This document shows positions 26,153 through 35,254 of a stretch of DNA of 64,000 nucleotides, in pieces. Below the pieces are notes generated by a model. That model did no database searches. It saw only the letters and a list, made by a program, of their open reading frames with translations, and was not told where the DNA came from. This DNA is from Pseudomonadota bacterium (GTDB lineage: Bacteria > Pseudomonadota > Gammaproteobacteria > Burkholderiales > Rhodocyclaceae): the NCBI GenBank assembly GCA_018262095.1, contig JAGTRW010000007.1:62001-126000 (forward strand), in the 5' to 3' direction. How positions within the stretch are numbered: the stretch's first letter is position 1; each line of letters begins with the position of its first letter. The position numbers and the translations under genes are program-made.

Positions 26153-27178
26153 ATGCTGCCCATCAAGAAGACGAGTTGCCTGACCCTGGCGCTGGTTGTT
26201 GCCGGGATGCTGTTGACTGCCTGTGAAAGGGAAAAGCCCTACCCTTCGCAAACCATCAATGGCTTGATCGCCTGGGGAGCGGGCGGCGGCACCGACACCG
26301 TTTCACGGAAATTGACGCTGCTTGCCGAAAAAGCGCTCGGCGGCCCGATCGCGCTGAGCAACAAGACCGGCGGCACGGGATCGGTTGCGACACAGGCGGT
26401 CTTCGAGCAGAAAGCAGACGGCTATACGCTGCTGTTCAACGCCGAGAACCCCCAACTCTATCAGACCCTCGGACTCTCCAAGCTCAGCTATGACGACTTC
26501 GAACCGATCCTGCTTTCGGTTCAGGGCGCGACCGTCATTGTCGTGGCCAACGATTCGCCGTATCAAAGCTATGCCGATCTGATCGCTGCGGCCAAGGTCA
26601 ACCCGGGAAAAATAAGCATCGGCATCAGCGGCATCGGTGGCCAGCCCTACGTCACCGCAGCGATCGTCAAAAAGGTTGAGGGGGTAAGCTTCAACCAGGT
26701 CGCCTTTGACGGCGACGGTCCGCTGGCCAGCGCGCTGCTTGGCAAGCAACTGGGCGTCAGCGGCCTGGCGGTCGGCGCCGCCGTTCCGCACATCAAGAAG
26801 GGTGACCTGCGTGCGCTGGCGATCATGACCAACTCGCCGAATCCGGCATTGCCCGACGTTCCGCCGATTACCGCGCTCAATCCGGCGTATGTCCCGATCA
26901 TGAAAGCATCGGGATTCTTCTACGGGGTATGGGTCAAGAAAGGAACGCCGCAGCCGATTATCGACAAGCTGACGGGGGCTTTCAAAACCGCCTTCGCCGA
27001 CCCGAATTTCCAGGAATACGCGACCAGCAACGGCTTTACCCTGATGGGAATTTCGGGCAAGGAAGCCAAGGATTTTGCCAAAGCCTGGCAATCGCAGATG
27101 GCGTGGCTGATCTTTGAGTCGGGAGGCGCCAAGGAATCTCCCGATCAATTCGGAATCCCCAAGCCGACGGCGAATTGA
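26153..27178 (+). CDS. Tripartite tricarboxylate transporter (TctC/Bug) solute-binding lipoprotein
   Basis: Bug-family binding protein of 341 residues. Unlike most Bug proteins it has a lipobox, LLTAC (Cys about 24), so it should be membrane-anchored. The ligand loop WGAGGGTDTVSRKL and the later NKTGGTGSVATQAV are typical. AAAAGGAGAG precedes the ATG at 26153, which excludes the longer frame. No TctA/TctB permease is adjacent, as is common for Bug proteins; some of these act as sensors rather than carriers. Ligand probably a carboxylate. Confidence 0.87.
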   Translation: MLPIKKTSCLTLALVVAGMLLTACEREKPYPSQTINGLIAWGAGGGTDTVSRKLTLLAEKALGGPIALSNKTGGTGSVATQAVFEQKADGYTLLFNAENPQLYQTLGLSKLSYDDFEPILLSVQGATVIVVANDSPYQSYADLIAAAKVNPGKISIGISGIGGQPYVTAAIVKKVEGVSFNQVAFDGDGPLASALLGKQLGVSGLAVGAAVPHIKKGDLRALAIMTNSPNPALPDVPPITALNPAYVPIMKASGFFYGVWVKKGTPQPIIDKLTGAFKTAFADPNFQEYATSNGFTLMGISGKEAKDFAKAWQSQMAWLIFESGGAKESPDQFGIPKPTAN

Positions 27179-27540
27179 TCGCCGGGACGGTTAAGTCTGA
27201 CCAGCCCCCGCCAATCGATAACGGCGGGGAAAACCCGGCCGCCGTCGTTGCCTGACGGCGACGGCGTGTTTGGCCCGAGCCAGCGTACCGGTTTGGCGAT
27301 AAAAATCGCTTGCCAAGCGCCCTCCGCTTGGCTGACGATCGCTGGCCGATCGGCGCCGACCAATTGCGCAGCGCCCTGCTAAGCGCCTGGACTTGCTTCC
27401 AAAACGGAACAAGCTAGTGCCCATCGATCATTTGCGATCGACCCAAAACCTGGTGAAAATGATCCGTTAACCGCCGAGCAGCAAGCGGCGTCGCTTAACC
27501 GTTCTTCCAACCCGCCTAGACGGATATGAAAGCAAGGAAA
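27179..27540. other. Intergenic region before the nfn-kor operon, with two GC hairpins
   Basis: CCCCGCC/GGCGGGG at 27206-27229 and CGCCGTC/GACGGCG at 27240-27260 are perfect 7-bp stems 28-82 bp after the TctC stop; neither has a T-run, so they are at most weak or Rho-assisted terminators. The remaining ~280 bp should hold the nfn promoter. No gene is seen. Confidence 0.45.
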
Positions 27541-28431
27541 ATGTCGAATTTTGAAATCGTGACCCGAGAGAATTTTTCGGACCTGACCTATCTGCTTGAG
27601 GTTCATCACCCATTGATGGCCAAAGCGGCGAAGCCGGGTCAGTTTGTCATTGTCATGCTCAGCGAGCATGGGGAGCGGATTCCGCTGACGATCGCCGATT
27701 TCGACCGAGAAAAAGGAACGATCACGCTGGTGATCCAGGCAATCGGCAAGACCACGCGGCAGATGCAACAGGAATGCCAGGTCGGCACTTCGCTCTACGC
27801 GCTGGTCGGCCCGATGGGAATCCCCAGCCCGATCAGCCACGCTAAAAAAGTGATCTGCGTCGGCGGCGGCCTCGGCGTCGCGCCGATCTTTCCGCAGGCG
27901 CGCGGCTTCAAGGAAGCCGGCGCCTACGTCATCGGCGTCGTCGGCTTCCGCAACAAGGACCTGGTCTTCTGGGAAGACAAATTCAGAGCCGTTTGTGACG
28001 AATTCATCATCTGCACCGACGACGGCTCGGCCGGAATCAAGGGGATGGTCACCGCCGGAATCCTGCAGGCGATCGACAAGCATCCGGACATCGACGAAGT
28101 GGTCGCCATCGGACCACCGATCATGATGAAGGGCTGTGCCGAAGCGACGCGCCCGTTCAAGATCAAGACCATGGTCAGCCTCAACCCGGTGATGGTCGAC
28201 GGCACCGGAATGTGCGGCGGCTGCCGCGTCAAGATCGGCGATACGGTCAAGTTCGCCTGCGTCGACGGACCCGACTTCGACGGCCACCTGGTCGACTTCG
28301 ACGACCTGATGACTCGCCTCAAACGTTACACCAAGGAAGAACGCATGGCGCTCGACCACTGGGAAAAGGAAAAAGGCTGCCGCTTGCAGAAGGCCGTCGA
28401 CAAGACGATCGCGGCGACCGATTTGCGCTAG
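27541..28431 (+). CDS. nfnA: NfnA/SudB-type NADH-dependent ferredoxin:NADP oxidoreductase, small subunit
   Basis: About 296 residues. FAD domain about 1-100 (LEVHHPLMAKAAKPGQFVIV, RIPLTIADFD), NAD-binding domain about 100-210 (CVGGGLGVAPIFPQARGF), and a C-terminal [2Fe-2S] site with Cys in GMCGGCRVKIG and KFACVDGPDF. It pairs with the next gene as in NfnAB, the flavin-based electron-bifurcating transhydrogenase, or sulfide dehydrogenase SudAB. An ATG five codons upstream (27526) is also possible. First gene of the nfn-kor cluster. Confidence 0.85.
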   Translation: MSNFEIVTRENFSDLTYLLEVHHPLMAKAAKPGQFVIVMLSEHGERIPLTIADFDREKGTITLVIQAIGKTTRQMQQECQVGTSLYALVGPMGIPSPISHAKKVICVGGGLGVAPIFPQARGFKEAGAYVIGVVGFRNKDLVFWEDKFRAVCDEFIICTDDGSAGIKGMVTAGILQAIDKHPDIDEVVAIGPPIMMKGCAEATRPFKIKTMVSLNPVMVDGTGMCGGCRVKIGDTVKFACVDGPDFDGHLVDFDDLMTRLKRYTKEERMALDHWEKEKGCRLQKAVDKTIAATDLR

Positions 28432-28493
28432 GCGATCGGCGGCGAACCTCTCAGGCAGACATGACTAACGCTCCAGTTAAACGGTAAACATCA

Positions 28494-29987
28494 ATGGCCA
28501 AGAAAAAAACGATTCGGACTATCCCCCAAGAGCGCACGCCGATGCGCGAGCAGGACCCGGCAGTACGCGCCAAGAATTTCGAAGAAGTCGCTTGCGGTTA
28601 TCACCCCGACGACGCCATGCGCGAAGCCGAACGCTGCCTGATCTGCCCGGACCAGCCCTGCGTTTCAGGTTGCCCGGTGGGAATCAACATCCCCGGCTTC
28701 ATCCAGAAGATCAGCGAGAAGGATCTGCGCGGTGCCTACGACATCCTGACCGAGACCAGCCTGCTGCCGGCGATCTGCGGCCGCGTCTGCCCGCAGGAGA
28801 ACCAGTGCGAAGGCGTGTGCACGGTCGGCCAGTCGCTCGAAGCGGTAGCCATCGGCCGGCTCGAACGCTTCGTCGGCGACACCGCGATCCGCGAGGGTTG
28901 GGCCAACATTCCCTATATCGAGCCCAACGACTTCAAGGTCGGCATCGTCGGCTCGGGTCCGGCCGGAATGGCCTGCGCCGCCGATATGGCCAAGGCCGGT
29001 TGCGACGTCACCGTATTCGAAGCCTTCCACCAACCCGGCGGCGTGCTCAAATACGGCATCCCCGACTTCCGCCTGCCCAACGCGGTGATCGACGCCGAGA
29101 TCGGCAATCTCAGAAAGCTCGGCGTCAAGTTCGAGTGCAACACGCTGGTCGGCCGCCTGTTCACCATCGAGCAGATGGTCACCGAGATGGGCTTTCACGC
29201 GGTCTTCGTCGGCGTCGGCGCCGGCTATCCGACGATGCTCGGCATTCCCGGCGACTCGCTCAACGGCGTGCTCTCGGCCAACGAACTGCTGACCCGCTGC
29301 AATCTGATGCGCGCCAAGGAATTCCCGAGCTTCGACACGCCGCAGCCGATCGGCAAGCGCGTCGTCGTCGTCGGCGCCGGCAACACGGCGATGGACGCGA
29401 TGCGCGTCTCAGTTCGCCTCGGCGCCGAAAAGGTCTATTGCATCTACCGCCGTTCGCGCAAGGAAGCGCCGGCACGCGCCGAAGAAGTCCATCACGCCGA
29501 GCAGGAAGGCGTCGAGTTCAACTGGCTGACGCATCCGGTCGCCGTGCTCGACGACGGCAAGGGCAACGTTCGCGGCCTGCGCTGCGTGCGCATGGAACTG
29601 GGCGAACCCGACGCTTCCGGCCGGCGTCGCCCGGTGCCGGTCGAAGGCAGCGAATTCGACTTCGAATGCGACCTGATCGTCTATGCGATCGGTACCAACG
29701 CCAATCCGATCATGGGTCAAACCTCGCAGCTCAAGCTCAACAAATGGGGTTACATCGATACCGATGAAGGACTCGCGACGTCGATCGCCGGCGTCTTCGC
29801 CGGTGGCGACATCGTCACCGGCGCGGCGACGGTGATCGAGGCGATGGGTGCCGGACGCACTGCGGCGGCCAGCATGAAGGCCTACCTCGGCATCCGCGAC
29901 AGCGCGCTGCCCTATACCAGCGGGAGCGAAAAACTGTTCGGCATCGATCTGCGCGAACGCAATTTCACGCGCGTGCGAGTGGCCTGA
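28494..29987 (+). CDS. nfnB: NfnB/SudA-type (glutamate synthase small chain-like) NADPH oxidoreductase
   Basis: Flavoprotein of 497 residues. N-terminal [4Fe-4S] domain about 30-135 with CLICPDQPCVSGCP and CGRVCPQENQCEGVC. FAD Rossmann GIVGSGPAGMACAADMAKAG (about 150), NADPH site VVVVGAGNTAMDAMRVSVRLG, and C-terminal GVFAGGDIVTGAATVIEAMG. The partner is the SudB/NfnA-like protein upstream rather than a glutamate synthase large chain, so NADP-linked electron transfer to or from ferredoxin is more likely than glutamate synthesis. The following korAB genes supply a ferredoxin-reducing enzyme. Confidence 0.88.
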   Translation: MAKKKTIRTIPQERTPMREQDPAVRAKNFEEVACGYHPDDAMREAERCLICPDQPCVSGCPVGINIPGFIQKISEKDLRGAYDILTETSLLPAICGRVCPQENQCEGVCTVGQSLEAVAIGRLERFVGDTAIREGWANIPYIEPNDFKVGIVGSGPAGMACAADMAKAGCDVTVFEAFHQPGGVLKYGIPDFRLPNAVIDAEIGNLRKLGVKFECNTLVGRLFTIEQMVTEMGFHAVFVGVGAGYPTMLGIPGDSLNGVLSANELLTRCNLMRAKEFPSFDTPQPIGKRVVVVGAGNTAMDAMRVSVRLGAEKVYCIYRRSRKEAPARAEEVHHAEQEGVEFNWLTHPVAVLDDGKGNVRGLRCVRMELGEPDASGRRRPVPVEGSEFDFECDLIVYAIGTNANPIMGQTSQLKLNKWGYIDTDEGLATSIAGVFAGGDIVTGAATVIEAMGAGRTAAASMKAYLGIRDSALPYTSGSEKLFGIDLRERNFTRVRVA

Positions 29988-30041
29988 TCAGCCGGATTTC
30001 CCCAGACACCCACGCATCACAGCGACTATGGAAAAAACGAT

Positions 30042-31943
30042 ATGGCATCCAACAAACCCATGAAAAAAGCCGAACCCGGCAAGCGTGCAGGCAGTAGCAA
30101 GAGCGCGCCGGTCACCTTGAGCGAACACATCGTCGAGATCATCAGCGATTCCGGCGAAGGCGCCCAGCGCTGCGGACAATCGCTCGGATCGATCGCGGCG
30201 CGGATGGGCAACGGCATCTGGACCACCGAGATCATCCCCGCCGAAATCCGCCCGCCGGCGCGCAGCGTCGCCGGCGCCAGCGGCAACCGCATCCGCATCG
30301 GCTCCAAGTACATCACCAACGGCGGCGACCAGACCGACCTCGTCGTCGCGTTCAACGAGCAGGTGCTGCTCGGCCGCGTGCGCGATCGCGAGCTCAAGCC
30401 CGGCTGCATCATCTTCCTCGAAAGCATGTGGCGCAAGCATTCGAACATCAACATCTCGATGGCTTATATCGAGACGCACGACCGCCTGGTCGCCGCCGGC
30501 TACGACGTTCGCGAAACGCCGATGGAGCAGGAGTGCCAGCGGCTCAACGCCGACCCCAAGCGCGGCAAGAACATGTTCGCGCTGGGCATGCTGTGCTACA
30601 TCTACAGCTTCGATTTGCAGGCGGCACGCGACCAGGTTGCACTGACCTTCGGCAAGAAGGGCAAGAGCGTCATCGACGCCAACGTCAAACTGCTCGAAGC
30701 CGGCCATCAATGGGCAAGTGCCAATCTCGACTTCCGCTTCTCGATTCCGGCGACGCCGGCCAAACACCCGCAGATCGTCACCAACGGCAACACCGCGCTG
30801 GCGCTCGGCGTCATGGCGTCGGGCATCGAGCTGTGCGCGATGTACCCGATCACCCCGGCCACCTCGGCGTCGCATTATCTTTCCGACGTCTTCGAGAAAG
30901 TCGGCGGCATGGTGCATCAGGCCGAGGACGAAATCGCCGCCTGCGCCTTCGCGATCGGCGCGTCGTACGCCAGCAAATGCACCGTCACCATCACCTCGGG
31001 GCCGGGCTATTCGCTCAAGCAGGAAGCGATCGGACTGGCGGTGATGGCCGAAATCCCGCTGGTGGTGGTCAATGTCCAGCGCGGCGGACCGAGCACCGGC
31101 CAGCCGACCAAAGTCGAACAGGGCGACCTGATGTGCGCGATCTTCGGCAGCCACGGCGACGCGCCCAAGGTGGTGATGGCGCCGGCGACGATCGAGGACT
31201 GCTTCTACTCGATCATCACCGCGCGCAAGATCGCCGAAGCCTTCAATATGGTCGTTGTGGTCTTGACCGACGCCAGCCTGTCGTCGTCGCAGCAACCCTT
31301 CAACCGGCCGACGTTCAATGAATCGTGGCTGGCGCCACCGATCGACCAGAGCCCGATTCCGGAAGGCGCCCGGCCCTACGACTGGGACGCCACCACCGGC
31401 ATCGCGCGCCGTTTCATCCCCGGTCAGCCGGGCGGCATGCATACGGTGACCGGACTCGCGCACGACCGCGACAGCCATGTCGCCTACGACCCGGACATCA
31501 ACCAGGAGAGCCTGCGCGCGCGCAGCCTCAAGCTCGCGGCGCTGCAAAAGACGCTGACGCCGCCGGAAGTCCATGGCGATGCCAAGGGCGATCTGCTGCT
31601 GATCGGCTGGGGCAGCACCAAGGGCGCGATCGAGGAAACCGTCGATATCCTGCGCGCCGAGGGCAAGAAGGTCGCTTCGATCAATCTGCGTTTCCTGCAG
31701 CCGATGCAGCCCGGGATCAAGGAAATCATGCAGCGCTTCAAGAAGGTGATGACCATCGAGGTCAACTGGAGCGACAGCCCCGACGAGGAGATCATCGACG
31801 AGTCGAACCGTCGTTATTCGTCGCTGGCGATCCTGCTGCGTTCGCGTTATCTGGTCGATGTCGATTGCTGGAGCGAGGTCAGGGGCCAGCCGGTCAAGCC
31901 GAGCACCATCCGCCGCGTCGCACTCGCCAAGCTAAAGAAGTAA
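30042..31943 (+). CDS. korA: 2-oxoacid:ferredoxin oxidoreductase, alpha subunit (gamma-alpha fusion)
   Basis: 633 residues. The gamma domain is N-terminal (about 25-215, with SDSGEGAQRCGQSLG) and the alpha (pyrimidine-binding) domain follows, with the YPITP motif MYPITPATSASHYLS (about 267). The CoA/TPP-facing loops TSGPGYSLKQEAIGLAVMAE and QRGGPSTGQPTK are intact. It oxidatively decarboxylates a 2-oxoacid, probably 2-oxoglutarate, to acyl-CoA and reduces ferredoxin. The size matches the large KorA subunit of Thauera-type enzymes. 13 bp separates it from the beta-subunit gene. Confidence 0.9.
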   Translation: MASNKPMKKAEPGKRAGSSKSAPVTLSEHIVEIISDSGEGAQRCGQSLGSIAARMGNGIWTTEIIPAEIRPPARSVAGASGNRIRIGSKYITNGGDQTDLVVAFNEQVLLGRVRDRELKPGCIIFLESMWRKHSNINISMAYIETHDRLVAAGYDVRETPMEQECQRLNADPKRGKNMFALGMLCYIYSFDLQAARDQVALTFGKKGKSVIDANVKLLEAGHQWASANLDFRFSIPATPAKHPQIVTNGNTALALGVMASGIELCAMYPITPATSASHYLSDVFEKVGGMVHQAEDEIAACAFAIGASYASKCTVTITSGPGYSLKQEAIGLAVMAEIPLVVVNVQRGGPSTGQPTKVEQGDLMCAIFGSHGDAPKVVMAPATIEDCFYSIITARKIAEAFNMVVVVLTDASLSSSQQPFNRPTFNESWLAPPIDQSPIPEGARPYDWDATTGIARRFIPGQPGGMHTVTGLAHDRDSHVAYDPDINQESLRARSLKLAALQKTLTPPEVHGDAKGDLLLIGWGSTKGAIEETVDILRAEGKKVASINLRFLQPMQPGIKEIMQRFKKVMTIEVNWSDSPDEEIIDESNRRYSSLAILLRSRYLVDVDCWSEVRGQPVKPSTIRRVALAKLKK

Positions 31944-31956
31944 GGGAAAGGAAATC

Positions 31957-32910
31957 ATGAAATCTTCTGCCACCGACTGCCTGCTCGATCTCTACGACGA
32001 GCAACATGAACTGGAAGACTATCAGAGCGGCGTTCCGCGCTGGTGTACCGGTTGCGGCGACAACGCCATCCTCACCGCCGTCCAGCGCCTGTGTCGCGAC
32101 GAGGCACTGCGCCCCGAAAAAACCGTTTTCGTTTCGGGGATCGGCTGTTCGAGCCGTTTCCCGCACTACATGAAGACCTACGGCTTCCACGGCATCCACG
32201 GCCGCGCCTTCCCGGTCGCCGAAGGCGTCAAGATGGCGCGTCCCGACCTCACCGTGTTCGTCAACACCGGCGACGGCGACTGCTGCAGCATCGGCGCGGC
32301 GCACTGGATCCACGCCATTCGCTACAACATGAACCTGACCGTTTTCCTGCACGACAACCGGATCTACGGCCTGACCAAGAAACAGGCGTCGCCGACTTCG
32401 CCGATCGGCACCAAGAGCAATACCACGCCGCGCGGCAGCTATCTGGACGCCTTGAATCCCTTGAGCGTGACGCTCGGCGTCGCCAACGCGTCGTTCGTCG
32501 CGCAAGCCGTCGACTGGATTCCGGAAAGCCTGTTCGAGATCGTCAAGGCGGCGTATCACCATAAGGGAATGTCCTTCGTCCGCGTCCTGCAGCGCTGCCC
32601 GGAATGGCTGCCCAACTCGTTCGAGCCGTGGATGCAGGACCCCGACCGGATCCAGTTGCTGCACCACGAGAATTCGCTGCAGCTCTCCGCAGGCCTGTCC
32701 AAGGTCTACAAAAATCAGCTACAGCACGACCCGCTCGACATGAACCGGGCGCGCGAAATCGCCTCGAGCGAAGACGTCATTCCGGTCGGCATTCTCTATC
32801 AGAACCGCGACATCCCGCGTTACGAGGAAACGCGGCAGACCGGTGTGCTGCGCACGACCGAGACGATCAGAAAAGGTTTTGACGCCGAACTCGACAAGTA
32901 CACGGTCTGA
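31957..32910 (+). CDS. korB: 2-oxoacid:ferredoxin oxidoreductase, beta subunit (KorB-like)
   Basis: 317 residues. Thiamine diphosphate motif NTGDGDCCSIGAAHWIHAIR followed by DNRIYGLTKKQASPTSP, the version typical of 2-oxoglutarate enzymes. Cluster cysteines include WCTGCGDN and GIGCSSRFP near the N-terminus. TTPRGSYLDALNPLSV and SFVRVLQRCPEW complete the beta fold. AAAGGAAA precedes the ATG. A perfect 8-bp hairpin lies between this gene and the next. Confidence 0.9.
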   Translation: MKSSATDCLLDLYDEQHELEDYQSGVPRWCTGCGDNAILTAVQRLCRDEALRPEKTVFVSGIGCSSRFPHYMKTYGFHGIHGRAFPVAEGVKMARPDLTVFVNTGDGDCCSIGAAHWIHAIRYNMNLTVFLHDNRIYGLTKKQASPTSPIGTKSNTTPRGSYLDALNPLSVTLGVANASFVAQAVDWIPESLFEIVKAAYHHKGMSFVRVLQRCPEWLPNSFEPWMQDPDRIQLLHHENSLQLSAGLSKVYKNQLQHDPLDMNRAREIASSEDVIPVGILYQNRDIPRYEETRQTGVLRTTETIRKGFDAELDKYTV

Positions 32911-32933
32911 TCTGCGGCGCCCGATGAAACGCA

Positions 32934-32953
32934 GCCCCGCGCAATCGCGGGGC
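32934..32953 (+). other. Perfect 8-bp hairpin between korB and the ferredoxin-fusion gene
   Basis: GCCCCGCG, loop CAAT, CGCGGGGC. It is followed by a mixed AT sequence and not a T-run, so it could slow or partially end transcription, or protect the 3' end of the upstream message. Confidence 0.55.
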
Positions 32954-32991
32954 AGGTATTTAAACGACTTATACGAGATGGCTAGACTCCT

Positions 32992-35169
32992 ATGGATGCT
33001 GATCTGCAAGCGCATATTGCTTTTTATTTGACCGGAAAGAGGCACAGCCCCAATCTGCTGGCGATCGACGGTCTCAAGCTGCAACCCGCCCTGTTCGCGG
33101 GCTATCGCGACCTCACCCGGTTGCGCTATGACTTCCCGCTGGTGCTGGTCAAGGAAGGACCGGCGGCGGTCGAACCGCTGTCCGGCCTGATCGACGCCAT
33201 CCTCGACAAGGTGGCGCGCGGCGACGACGGCGAGCGAATCCGCAAGCACGTGCTGCGCCTCGAACAGGAGATTCGCACGCGGGTGGCCAAGGGCACCAGC
33301 GGAACGTTCTCGACGCTCTGGGATGCGGCCGCACCGGCGCTCGCCAAAGACAACAAACTGATGGCCGAGAGCCTCTCTCGCGCGCGCGCCAACCTCAAGG
33401 TCGACGGCGACGTGATCGACTGCGACGCATCGCTGCCCTACCACCTGCTCGGCCACGCCTGGGCAATCACCCAGACACAACGGGCGAAAAAATTCGCCAA
33501 GGACATCAATCGACTGGTGCAGAAGCTCTCTGACATCATCAAGGCCGACTTCGTCAATTCGGATGCCGGCAAGAGCGCCGAAAACCTCAGGGCGTCGTTC
33601 GGCAACGGTCCGATGGACAGCTTCGATTTCGCAGCGATGTCGCGCATCCTGGTCAAAGCGTCGGCCAAGAAAAAACCCGCCAAGAGCCGGCAAAAACGCG
33701 TGCAAAACCTGCTCGCCGTGCTGCAATCGCAGCGCTTTTTCCCGACCTCGAGCGCGACGGCCGAGGCGCCCTATTCCTTCGCCTTCGATTCGTGCAACGA
33801 CGCGCTCAAGGCCTATCGCGAACGTCTGCCCAAGGCCATCGAGCTGGCGCGTGCAATCGCCATGGCCGAACTCGAGGTCCGCGGCGAATACAGCGAAGTC
33901 AAGCACGACGCGCTGTTCGAGTCGTTCGGTCAGAACGGGCTCGACGAAGCAGAACTCGCGCTGCTGCCCGACTATCTGGTGCGCATCAACGCCACCAGCC
34001 TGAGCGGCGCCGAGCAGAGCAAGCTCAACGAAATCCTGGCGATCGACCTGCCGATCAAGGTCGTGGTGCAGACCGACGACGTCATCGAGGAATCGCCGGT
34101 CGGCCACCTGGCGTTTGCGCTGCGCAGCCGCCAACTGGCGAGCATGGCGATGGGAATCAACGACGTATTCGTGCTGCAATCGCCCGCCGCCAGCCTCTAC
34201 CAGCTGCGCGAGCAGATCCAGCGCGGGCTCGATTACACCGGCCCGGCGCTGTTCAGCGTCTTCTCCGGAGCGACCAAGACCAGCGGCGGCCTGCCGCCCT
34301 ACCTGATCGGCGCGGCAGCGCTCGAATCGCGCGTCTTCCCGGCATTCACCTTCGATCCATCGGCGGGTCGCGACTGGGCGTCGCGCTTCTGCCTGGCGAC
34401 CAACCCGCAGGCCGAAGAAGACTGGCCGCTGCGCGAGTTCGCCTATGAGGACGAAAAGAATCAGGCGGTTGCGCAGCAGCTGCCCTTCACGCTGATCGAT
34501 TTCGTCGCCTGCGACACCCGCTACAGCAAGCATTTTTCGTTGATCCCGAGAACGCACTGGAACGACACGCTGGTCCCCGTCGAAACGGCGCTGGCACAAC
34601 CAGGCCGCGGGTCGCTCGACAGCGTTCCGTGCCTGACGATGGTCGACGGCGAAGACCGGCTGCAGAAGGTGATCGTCGACGAAAAGTTAATCCGCGAGGC
34701 GCGCCGTTGCCGCTCGATGTGGAACAGCCTGCAGGAACTCGGCGGAATCCACAACTCGCACGCCGAAAAGCTGCTGGCGAGCGAACGCCTGCGGTGGGAA
34801 GAAAAGCTGGCCGCGGCATCGGCGAGCGCGGCCAAGCCTGCCGCCGAGCCCGTCGCCAGCGTCGCGGCGCCGGTCGCCGCGGCAGAGGCTGCGCCGGTCG
34901 AGCCTGAAGCCGAAAGGTCGCCCGACGAGGCTTACATCGAAACGGCGCGCTGCTCGACCTGCAACGAGTGCGTCCAGTTCAACAACAAGATGTTCGCCTA
35001 CGACGGCAACCAGCAGGCCTACATCGCCGACGTCAATGCCGGAACCTACGCGCAACTCGTCGAAGCCGCCGAGAATTGCCAGGTTTCGATCATCCACCCG
35101 GGCAAGCCGCGCAACCCCAATGAACCGGGGCTCGAAGAACTGATCAAGCGCGCCGAGCTGTTCGCGTAA
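32992..35169 (+). CDS. 725-residue PFOR-domain-like protein with C-terminal ferredoxin domain
   Basis: Unrecognised as a named family. Residues ~350-505 (VVVQTDDVIEESPVGHL, ASMAMGINDVFVLQ, REQIQRGLDYTGPALFSVF, AALESRVFPAFTFDP) resemble the thiamine-binding beta-type domain of single-chain pyruvate:ferredoxin oxidoreductases, where GPSLIIAY and YWPLYRYNP occupy these places. The GDG thiamine motif is not visible, so it is probably non-catalytic. An Ala/Pro/Glu-rich linker (~602-640) leads to a ferredoxin-like module with CSTCNEC and a distant Cys in ENCQVSIIHPG, enough for one [4Fe-4S]. Last gene of the nfn-kor operon, before a strong terminator; likely an electron-transfer partner of KorAB/Nfn. 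Confidence 0.75.
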   Translation: MDADLQAHIAFYLTGKRHSPNLLAIDGLKLQPALFAGYRDLTRLRYDFPLVLVKEGPAAVEPLSGLIDAILDKVARGDDGERIRKHVLRLEQEIRTRVAKGTSGTFSTLWDAAAPALAKDNKLMAESLSRARANLKVDGDVIDCDASLPYHLLGHAWAITQTQRAKKFAKDINRLVQKLSDIIKADFVNSDAGKSAENLRASFGNGPMDSFDFAAMSRILVKASAKKKPAKSRQKRVQNLLAVLQSQRFFPTSSATAEAPYSFAFDSCNDALKAYRERLPKAIELARAIAMAELEVRGEYSEVKHDALFESFGQNGLDEAELALLPDYLVRINATSLSGAEQSKLNEILAIDLPIKVVVQTDDVIEESPVGHLAFALRSRQLASMAMGINDVFVLQSPAASLYQLREQIQRGLDYTGPALFSVFSGATKTSGGLPPYLIGAAALESRVFPAFTFDPSAGRDWASRFCLATNPQAEEDWPLREFAYEDEKNQAVAQQLPFTLIDFVACDTRYSKHFSLIPRTHWNDTLVPVETALAQPGRGSLDSVPCLTMVDGEDRLQKVIVDEKLIREARRCRSMWNSLQELGGIHNSHAEKLLASERLRWEEKLAAASASAAKPAAEPVASVAAPVAAAEAAPVEPEAERSPDEAYIETARCSTCNECVQFNNKMFAYDGNQQAYIADVNAGTYAQLVEAAENCQVSIIHPGKPRNPNEPGLEELIKRAELFA

Positions 35170-35201
35170 TTACCGTCAGGCGCAAGCCTGAAACACAGAC
35201 A

Positions 35202-35227
35202 GGGCGCCCGTTGCGGCGCCCTTTTTT
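35202..35227 (+). terminator. Strong intrinsic terminator of the nfn-kor operon
   Basis: GGGCGCC, loop CGTTGC, GGCGCCC, then six T; 32 bp after the stop of the ferredoxin-fusion gene. Confidence 0.92.
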
Positions 35228-35254
35228 ATGCCGAGAAAACCGCCGACGCGCTCT

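Noticed and set aside
32719-34599. 626-residue minus-strand open frame
   Set aside because: Antisense to the 725-residue gene, whose ferredoxin cysteines and operon position identify it as the real one.
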